From: an uncultured Alphaproteobacteria bacterium
GTDB taxonomy: Bacteria > Pseudomonadota > Alphaproteobacteria > Paracaedibacterales > CAIULA01
NCBI GenBank assembly: GCA_903905285.1
Contig: CAIVFQ010000098.1
Span: forward strand, 1-14,210
Direction: 5' to 3'
DNA: 14,210 nt
Part shown: one piece after another, positions 7,117-14,210 of the stretch
Layout of the letters: each line of letters begins with the position of its first letter
Numbering within the stretch: the first letter of the stretch is position 1
Program-made: the position numbers and the translations under genes
Notes under the pieces: model-generated
Database searches by the model: none
What the model was told of the DNA's origin: nothing
The model's input: only the letters and a program-made list of their open reading frames with translations

Positions 7117-8094
7117 CTATCCCTTCACCGGTTGACTAGCTAAAATTTTATCCATCTCGTTGATGATTCTATCGCACAGCTGACGTTGTTCAGCTTGGCT
7201 TAACCATTCATTGACTGTCTCTATGGGGGGTAAGCTTTTTAAATACTCAATGGTTTGAGGTAGTTGATTGTTCTTTAAAGCCTGCAAAGCCTTTTCGATC
7301 GCTGCGGTCACCGAAACTTGTTCCCCTTTTTCATCTTTATTTTCAAGAGGGCGAACGTGAATCCATTGAGATAAATATTTCCACGCACCCGCCAACCAAC
7401 TCTGGCTTTCGGGGATGGTAACTTTCTCGCCAGCAAGGGGAGATGCCTTGACGGTTTGATAAATATTTTCAAGCTGATCGCGAAGGAAAGCCATCGACTT
7501 TGCTGGCGTTTGCGCAAACCCCTCTACTTTTTGAAGCTGTTCATTTAAGGAAGCATTAAGCGACAGCTTTGTTTTGAACTCTGTTAAGGCACCTGTGCAA
7601 ACATCGCCGTGTTGAAGATGTGTTTTAATTTGATCCCAGGCAGTTTTTAATTCATGGGGAATTTGAGAAACAGTCGCGTCATTGCCTGTTTGTGTTTGCA
7701 CTGCAGACGACTTAGCGCTGTCTTTTTCTGTCGCTCTTTCTAATGTTGTAAGGGCTTGTTGCAAGGCAACTATTTGACCTTTCAAGGTATCAATTTCCGC
7801 CCCACGATCTGTTATGTGATGAACCGTTTGGTCTAACTGATCAACCTTGGCTTGAACAATAGTCAGATCACGTTGCAAAGGATCAATTTTTCGCAAGCCC
7901 GGGAATAAACTGTTTTCCCACCAAAAACTTGAATAAAACACGCAACCAAGCGTGCAGAGGATGAGGAAAAAGCTTACGGCGGACTGAACCAAAAACTGAC
8001 GAAAGCAATGGCTATGTTGCCAAAATTTTCCAGATTGTTTAGCTGGCGGTTGCTTTTTTAAAATTTCTTTAGGCGTCTCTACGGTATCTGACAT
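7117..8094 (-). CDS. Mitofilin-like (HemX-type) membrane protein of the heme operon
   Basis: A 325-residue membrane-anchored protein in the hemX position between hemD and hemY. It has a short cytoplasmic tail rich in Lys and Pro, one membrane helix at about 35-57, a predicted coiled coil at about 72-125 (DPLQRDLTIVQAKVDQLDQT and following heptads), a polar linker, and a helical C-terminal part ending with LSQAEQRQLCDRIINEMDKI. This is the layout of alphaproteobacterial mitofilin-domain proteins, distant relatives of mitochondrial Mic60. Sequence conservation in the family is low, so the call relies on architecture and position. The ATG is preceded by AGGAT, and the gene starts 14 bases after hemD. 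A role in organising the membrane or heme enzymes is family-based inference; no methyltransferase domain is present. Confidence 0.75.
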   Translation of the reverse strand: MSDTVETPKEILKKQPPAKQSGKFWQHSHCFRQFLVQSAVSFFLILCTLGCVFYSSFWWENSLFPGLRKIDPLQRDLTIVQAKVDQLDQTVHHITDRGAEIDTLKGQIVALQQALTTLERATEKDSAKSSAVQTQTGNDATVSQIPHELKTAWDQIKTHLQHGDVCTGALTEFKTKLSLNASLNEQLQKVEGFAQTPAKSMAFLRDQLENIYQTVKASPLAGEKVTIPESQSWLAGAWKYLSQWIHVRPLENKDEKGEQVSVTAAIEKALQALKNNQLPQTIEYLKSLPPIETVNEWLSQAEQRQLCDRIINEMDKILASQPVKG

Positions 8095-8108
8095 CGTGCG
8101 ATCCTAGG

Positions 8109-8819
8109 TTACAACACATCTTCTTTCAGGTTAGCGATTAATCGGGTTGTTGTCGATGCGATAATCGGAGGCTCATAAAAAAATGACTGAATCAGGTTGG
8201 CAATTTCAGGGCTAAGGGCGAGGGCGTAACAGCCCTTATCGACTTTAAATCCAGGTTGAGCGGTTGCATATTCTTTAAATACCTGCGCCGTGCGCCTGGA
8301 GTAAAAAGTTACCCCCTTTTTGTGAGGGATAGAGAAAAAATGATCCATCTGATGCCACACGGTTTTGTTGGACTGAGTTTCATACAGAACAACCTGGTCA
8401 ACCTGAAACCCTTTTTCTGTTAGGGCTTCAACCATATTAAATTGCACGTTCTTGCCAGAGAGATAAAGAAGGGGGCCTGTGAGGTATTGGACGATACTAT
8501 CAGCCAAACCAAGGGCGTTCTCTTGGCTATCAATTGGCGTAAAAACCTTTTGAAACTCGCAATCAGTCGCCACTTTAGCGGACGATTGCCCCACACACCA
8601 AAGTGGAAAATCTCGATCGGTTGTTAATTGCGCCAGGGCCAGAATAGCCTGGGCAGAGGTTGTAATAAGGGCCTGATAATTTTTAAAATCAGGTAACCTT
8701 ACAGGAATGAAATTGACCGTTAACAGCGGCGCCATGACAACGTCAAAGCCAGCCTGGCACCATAACGCAGCATCATGGGTGGCAGCAGGTTCGGGTCGTG
8801 TTATTAGGATGGTATTCAT
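8109..8819 (-). CDS. hemD: Uroporphyrinogen-III synthase
   Basis: HemD closes hydroxymethylbilane with inversion of ring D to give uroporphyrinogen III, the branch-point precursor of heme. The 236-residue product has the usual length and bilobed layout. It opens with ILITRPEPAA (ITRP at 5-8), then LITTSAQAI (51-59), WCVGQSSA (74-81), LLYLSGKN (117-124), VVLYET (143-148) and GVTFYSRRTAQVF (169-181), ending with the PPIIASTTT strand. Identity among HemD proteins is low, but this motif order and its position before hemX-type and hemY genes make the call firm. The ATG overlaps the stop of the upstream O-antigen-ligase-like gene (ATGA), with AGGA 8 bases before it inside that gene. hemC is not next to it in this window. 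Confidence 0.92.
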   Translation of the reverse strand: MNTILITRPEPAATHDAALWCQAGFDVVMAPLLTVNFIPVRLPDFKNYQALITTSAQAILALAQLTTDRDFPLWCVGQSSAKVATDCEFQKVFTPIDSQENALGLADSIVQYLTGPLLYLSGKNVQFNMVEALTEKGFQVDQVVLYETQSNKTVWHQMDHFFSIPHKKGVTFYSRRTAQVFKEYATAQPGFKVDKGCYALALSPEIANLIQSFFYEPPIIASTTTRLIANLKEDVL

Positions 8820-10027
8820 CTTTTTAATCCTGAAACTAAAGAAAGGGAAAAGAAGAAAAGAATATTGTCGTGAAGATCACCCGTTTTACACGCATTCATA
8901 AATGAAAAAATGGCAATAAGGCAAAACGCCATCAAGTAAGGACACGAAAGAACGTGGCTTAATCGTAACCCCTTCAAACAGACAAAAAGAAATGCCACAA
9001 AAAATAAAAGTCCGACCATGCCTGTTTCGGCCATAATCTCAAGGAAAATATTGTGGGGATGAAAGCTGATGTCGCCCAAACCATGGTACATCGGCCATCC
9101 ACCAAGACCAAGGCCCATGACGGGGTTTTTCAAGAAAGCCTTTATCGCCGACTGATAAAAATCTAACCGTTCCATGGTTGATCCATCTGTCTTTGCTGAA
9201 TCTAGTAAAGGCATCAACCGGTTTATGAAATGGGAACCTTCTTGATTCAAAAAATAATTTAAACCCACAAAGATAATAACAGATGACATAAGAAACAGGG
9301 TTAAATGGGCAAAATTTCTTTTTATCAAATGGGGATTTTGTGCAGAAAAGATATGCAGAAAAACGATCGAAACAAAACTGGCCACAACAGGGCCTCTTCC
9401 CCCAATATTTATAAGCCCATAAACAAACAAGCTGCTAAGAAGGACTTCCAACCCTAATCCTAAGGTCTTATTATTTCGATTATGAAATTGGTGAAGGGAA
9501 AAAACCATCAGGATAAGCAGCCCGGTTCCCAAGGTCTGACCTGTTATAAGGTAATTGTTCCCCATGATATCTTGAATTGATCCCATGCCCTTGACGTGAA
9601 AAACATGGAAGGTTTCAACCAATACAATAAGGGAAAAAATAAAAAGGGACTGCAGAAGCCTTTGCGTCCTTTCATGACTATTCGAAATGATAAGATATCC
9701 CGTTAGGAATGCAGGGATTGTATAAATGGCAAAACACAGGGCTTTTTGAATTTTGTAACTGTGGGAGGGTGACCATAAAACGCTGAGGATAAACCACCCC
9801 ATCATGCCCAAGAAAAACAAAATCTCTTTGGATAAGAACCGACACGATTGGTTCCTTTCCCGAAAATAAAGAATAAGGGCCAAGGGTATAAGGATCAGAT
9901 TTAAAAAAATTGTCACATCAAAAAATGTGAAGTAAGGATGGGCATTCTTATATTGATAAGAAAAAAGCGAAAGAACGCTTATAAATTCAAAGGAGAAGAA
10001 GAGTTTAAAAGGGTTTTTAGAAGTCAT
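8816..10027 (-). CDS. O-antigen ligase / Wzy-type polysaccharide membrane protein
   Basis: A 403-residue protein of about ten or more membrane helices, related to O-antigen ligases (WaaL) and Wzy polymerases, which transfer or join undecaprenyl-linked glycans on the periplasmic side. Family marks are GGRGP (209-213, Arg211), the large periplasmic loop with MERLDFYQSAIKAFLKNP and GLGLGGW, and the HPHN motif with FLEIMAETG (His323 and His325, then 328-336). Ligase and polymerase cannot be told apart from sequence, so no symbol is given. No other LPS gene lies in the window. The ATG at 10027 is the only good start but lacks a clear Shine-Dalgarno site. The gene overlaps hemD by 4 bases and seems to head the hem operon, an odd pairing. 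Confidence 0.85.
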   Translation of the reverse strand: MTSKNPFKLFFSFEFISVLSLFSYQYKNAHPYFTFFDVTIFLNLILIPLALILYFRERNQSCRFLSKEILFFLGMMGWFILSVLWSPSHSYKIQKALCFAIYTIPAFLTGYLIISNSHERTQRLLQSLFIFSLIVLVETFHVFHVKGMGSIQDIMGNNYLITGQTLGTGLLILMVFSLHQFHNRNNKTLGLGLEVLLSSLFVYGLINIGGRGPVVASFVSIVFLHIFSAQNPHLIKRNFAHLTLFLMSSVIIFVGLNYFLNQEGSHFINRLMPLLDSAKTDGSTMERLDFYQSAIKAFLKNPVMGLGLGGWPMYHGLGDISFHPHNIFLEIMAETGMVGLLFFVAFLFVCLKGLRLSHVLSCPYLMAFCLIAIFSFMNACKTGDLHDNILFFFSLSLVSGLKR

Positions 10028-10062
10028 AGAATATTCATGAACAAAAATCTGAGCCGTCCTCT

Positions 10063-10131
10063 TTTGTCACCCCCGCGAAAGCGGGGGCCCAGAAACATCG
10101 ACTGGATTCCCGCCTGCGCGGGAATGACAAA
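10063..10131. repeat. Two-hairpin palindromic intergenic repeat (REP/MITE-like)
   Basis: This 69-bp element starts TTTGTCA and ends TGACAAA, a 7-bp terminal inverted repeat. Inside are two perfect hairpins: CCCCCGC-GAAA-GCGGGGG (10070-10087) and ATTCCCGC-CTGC-GCGGGAAT (10106-10125). Between them CCAG and CTGG can also pair. Repeats of this pattern are common between genes in alphaproteobacteria and some other proteobacteria, and often give the spurious peptide DWIPACAGMT, as here on the plus strand. It lies between the Met/Gly-rich gene and the O-antigen-ligase-like gene and is far more GC-rich than its surroundings. No T run follows, so it is not a standard terminator. Only one copy is in the window. 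Confidence 0.85.
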
Positions 10132-10158
10132 GGAATGAGTAGCCAATAATTGAAATTA

Positions 10159-11421
10159 CTAAGTTATTCTGCCATTTTTCTTTACATAATCAAAAACTTC
10201 ATCGAACCATTTTAGGCCGGCTTTAAGCGTTGGAAGAATTGGTTTGACCGATTGATAAGCATCAATTTGTGGCTGATGACTTTGCATGTGTTTTTCAATC
10301 TGTGTCCTTAAAAATGCACGGTCTTCAGCTTTTTCTGCCTTTTGCGTTGCGGCAAGGGCAACCGTTGTCGTGTCAAGATTAACGGCTGAATATGGCACGT
10401 CATTAGCAGCGCTTAATTTTGCCATTGCGGCTTCACAATTTCTGACAAGCAACTCTACTCTTGGGCCTTCTTTTTTCCATAAACCAAGTTCATGTTCATA
10501 AAGCTTACGGGTCATGTTAAACCACTGGCTTACAACCTCGGATAGGGCTGCTTGGTCATCTTCAATACTGTACAGTTGGCGACCATCAGCCGTCACAATT
10601 TTTCTAAGTTGTTTAAGAACACCATCAAGAGAATCAACAGGCCTTCCACCGCCACCCATCATAGGTGCCCCATAGCCGCCGCCGCCCATCATATGCATAG
10701 GTGCCCCCATCATAGGTCCGAACATGGGCATAATAGCCCCTCTTAAAAGTTTCAACCCTCCGTCTACATCAATCACAAGCTGCCCGTGTTTTGTACGCGC
10801 CATCGATGCTAATAAAACCTGTCCACCATCTGGAACGACTGCTTGGAAACGAATAGAGGACATTGCATGTTGTGTCAAAAGGCCTTGAGTATTCAGCTGT
10901 CCCATGAACCCTAAGAAAATACGCATCATGTCGGCATCGCATACAGACTCTAAAACTTTCCCATTGGTCCTTAAAAATGCAAAGAAATCTGGATCAAGGG
11001 TTGCAGCATCCAACTGTCGGAAGCCCCGCTTAACGTAGCCTGCATATTTTGCATACAGCATATTACTCGCATGAAGCATATCGCGAGGGTCGACGCCAGG
11101 GCAAAGAAGTGATTTTCCTAATTTGCGATATAAGGTATCGAATCCACGCTCATGAGCATCCACGTCTCTACTGCGAGATGCAGACGCAGAAGAAGGCTGT
11201 GCATCATCTTTATCCTGATGTTTTCTTTCTTTTGCATCTCTTCCAGCTCTTCTTTCTTCTGCATGGTCGTCGTCATCACTGCCACTGGATAAACCTGCGC
11301 CAAGGTTCGGCATTCTTCCACTACTAGGGTCAGCATAAGCAGCAGCGTCGTCCATAGCACTACCGTTTGATGCAAATAAAAGCAGCGAAAGCGTTAACGA
11401 AAAAATTGTCTTTTTAATCAT
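10159..11421 (-). CDS. Unrecognised exported protein with a Met/Gly-rich segment
   Basis: A 420-residue protein that I do not recognise. It has a clear signal peptide (MIKKTIFSLTLSLLLFASNGSA, cleavage expected near 22), so it is exported. Residues 45-90 are low-complexity and highly charged (DDDD, then EERR, KERK and DKDD clusters, then Ser/Arg). A helical region follows at about 90-195, then a short Met/Gly/Pro-rich stretch at 231-259 with repeated MM, APM and GGGG units, and a helical C-terminal half. Cysteines are few (about 107, 161 and one near 325). The start is supported by AAGGT on the minus strand at 11427-11431, 6 bases before the ATG. It lies 69 bases after ligA on the same strand with no terminator seen between them. 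A surface or host-directed protein is possible but unproven. Confidence 0.8.
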   Translation of the reverse strand: MIKKTIFSLTLSLLLFASNGSAMDDAAAYADPSSGRMPNLGAGLSSGSDDDDHAEERRAGRDAKERKHQDKDDAQPSSASASRSRDVDAHERGFDTLYRKLGKSLLCPGVDPRDMLHASNMLYAKYAGYVKRGFRQLDAATLDPDFFAFLRTNGKVLESVCDADMMRIFLGFMGQLNTQGLLTQHAMSSIRFQAVVPDGGQVLLASMARTKHGQLVIDVDGGLKLLRGAIMPMFGPMMGAPMHMMGGGGYGAPMMGGGGRPVDSLDGVLKQLRKIVTADGRQLYSIEDDQAALSEVVSQWFNMTRKLYEHELGLWKKEGPRVELLVRNCEAAMAKLSAANDVPYSAVNLDTTTVALAATQKAEKAEDRAFLRTQIEKHMQSHQPQIDAYQSVKPILPTLKAGLKWFDEVFDYVKKNGRIT

Positions 11422-11490
11422 AAATTACCTTATAAAAATTATTAAGAGTCGATGCCGTATATGTAGGTTGATAAAACTCATTATTCAAGT

Positions 11491-13587
<2,097 letters not shown>

Positions 13588-13591
13588 TCTT

Positions 13592-14103
13592 TTATCGCCA
13601 CTGGCTTTCAAGCCATTCATAGCGGGTTTTGGCTTGCGTTGCCGTAAGGTTTACATGTGACCCCATGTTTTTCCACTGGTCATCGTCAAGATCGGTGCCA
13701 GACTTTTGAACCGCCGCAACTGCGGCTCCAATAAAGGCATTCTGTCTATGGCTTAGATATGCTTCTTCATGTTCGCGCGATACTGACCAAGAGGGGGTTA
13801 CATCGAGTAAAATTGCCTGTAAACGTTGGAAAACACTGTGCAAACCATATTCTGAACACTGTCCCGCGATTTGCCCCAGGGTGTCACGAATCACAACCCA
13901 TTCTTGTCTTGTGGGCGCCCGTCCAAAATTAATGCCCCAGTCGCCCCCCCGTTGCGATGATGTTGGCTACGATAAGAACGGAATGGTCTTCCGGAGGCTA
14001 AGGCTAGCGCGGTATCTTGTTCTCCCTTTAGTGCTGCGCGTAGGAGTAGTGGATTTTCATCCTTAGAAAAACTATAGTATTTTTCTATTAGGTTAATAGA
14101 CAA
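13592..14103 (-). pseudogene. Unrecognised gene, frameshifted at a C7 run and truncated by an IS630 insertion
   Basis: Two overlapping minus-strand frames look like one broken gene. The 5' part (TTG at 14103 to TGA at 13891) reads NPLLLRAALKGEQDTALALASG, then SQHHRNGG, and enters seven C on the plus strand (13944-13950). One more base there would continue in the frame GDWGINFGRAPTRQEWVVIRDTL, which leads to the 3' part ending in TAA at 13592. That part alone could start only at a GTG (13894) overlapping the TGA. The upstream limit is an in-frame TGA at 14107-14109 inside the IS630 end, so the native N-terminus seems to be lost. The product is not recognised. The last 30 or so residues (DDDQW, then TATQAKTRYEWLESQW) faintly resemble a SANT/Myb-like helix pattern. 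Loss of function is likely, unless the C run varies in length. Confidence 0.65.
13944..13950. repeat. C7 homopolymer at the frameshift point
   Basis: Seven consecutive C on the plus strand (G7 in the sense of the minus-strand gene) lie exactly where the reading frame changes. Eight or five bases would restore one frame, from the RNGG side into DWGINFGR. Such runs slip during replication and can act as on/off switches; they are also prone to sequencing error. Confidence 0.7.
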
Positions 14104-14210
14104 GTTTCAGATTGTGTGATAGTCAGGTGGATATGGCAAGAGCATATACGTTAGACCTACGGAAAAAGGTTATGTCTTTTGTTTCCCGAGGTGGGAGCAA
14201 AAGAGAAGCA
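14099..14210 (+). mobile_element. IS630-family insertion sequence, left end; continues beyond the window
   Basis: The transposase start at 14133 and the abrupt break in the minus-strand gene place an IS left end near 14095-14105. IS630 elements insert at TA and duplicate it; TA occurs at 14094-14095 and 14097-14098, and the sequence then reads GACAAGTTTCAG. The exact terminus cannot be fixed without the right end of the element. Confidence 0.65.
14133..14210 (+). CDS. IS630-family transposase, N-terminus only (cut by window edge)
   Basis: Only the first 26 codons are visible. They read MARAYTLDLRKKV, then SFVSRGGSKREA, the hallmark start of IS630 transposases: a Y-S/T-x-D-L-R-K-K opening followed by a GGSxREA helix-turn-helix, which binds the element's ends. 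The frame is open to the window edge. AGGTGG lies a few bases before the ATG and serves as the ribosome binding site. The DDE catalytic domain would lie outside the window, so whether the transposase is intact is unknown. Confidence 0.85.
   Translation, partial: MARAYTLDLRKKVMSFVSRGGSKREA

Noticed and set aside
9938..10138. Plus-strand 66-codon reading frame over the palindromic repeat
   Set aside because: Its C-terminal part is the known spurious translation of the repeat (DWIPACAGMT), and its first part is antisense to the start of the O-antigen-ligase-like gene.

Overview
The window reads as a piece of an alphaproteobacterial chromosome of moderate GC content. The clearest support is the hemD / mitofilin-like (hemX-type) / hemY heme cluster with the alphaproteobacterial form of HemY (C-terminal zinc ribbon), together with the style of SuhB, the CioAB-type cytochrome bd and a palindromic intergenic repeat common in this class. 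Several predicted exported proteins of unusual type, degraded genes and an IS630 element suggest a host-associated lineage such as a Holosporales- or Rickettsiales-like bacterium. That lineage is inference, because no rRNA or other phylogenetic marker is present.

Layout, left to right. Bases 1-2405 (+) hold cydA (cut by the left window edge by only a few codons) and cydB, a cyanide-insensitive-type quinol oxidase. Bases 2426-3526 (-) hold a secreted patatin-like phospholipase gene interrupted by a single in-frame TGA. Bases 3712-4515 (+) hold suhB-type inositol monophosphatase. Bases 4593-5786 (+) encode an exported protein whose second half resembles the N-terminal conserved domain of the opioid growth factor receptor (OGFr_N), preceded by a hairpin that could mask its ribosome binding site. 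Convergent to it, and only 3 bases away, ends a leftward gene block (10027 to 5790, -) of an O-antigen-ligase-like membrane protein, hemD, a mitofilin-like membrane protein and hemY, with overlaps or gaps of at most 14 bases. A two-hairpin palindromic repeat lies at 10063-10131. Further right, all on the minus strand, are an unrecognised exported Met/Gly-rich protein (10159-11421), ligA (11491-13530), a hairpin terminator, and an unrecognised gene (13592-14103) that is frameshifted at a run of seven C and cut at its 5' end by an IS630-family element entering from the right edge (transposase from 14133, +).

How the genes fit together. The oxidase (cydAB) uses heme, and hemD/hemY belong to heme and tetrapyrrole synthesis, but the two sets sit in separate transcription units. 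The O-antigen ligase fused translationally to hemD is an unusual neighbour. The patatin-like and OGFr-like proteins, both with signal peptides and flanking suhB, plus the Met/Gly-rich secreted protein, are the accessory content and the best candidates for lineage-specific biology. No CRISPR array, phage module or tRNA/rRNA gene was seen. Apart from the incomplete ends, no gene-free stretch exceeds 300 bases.
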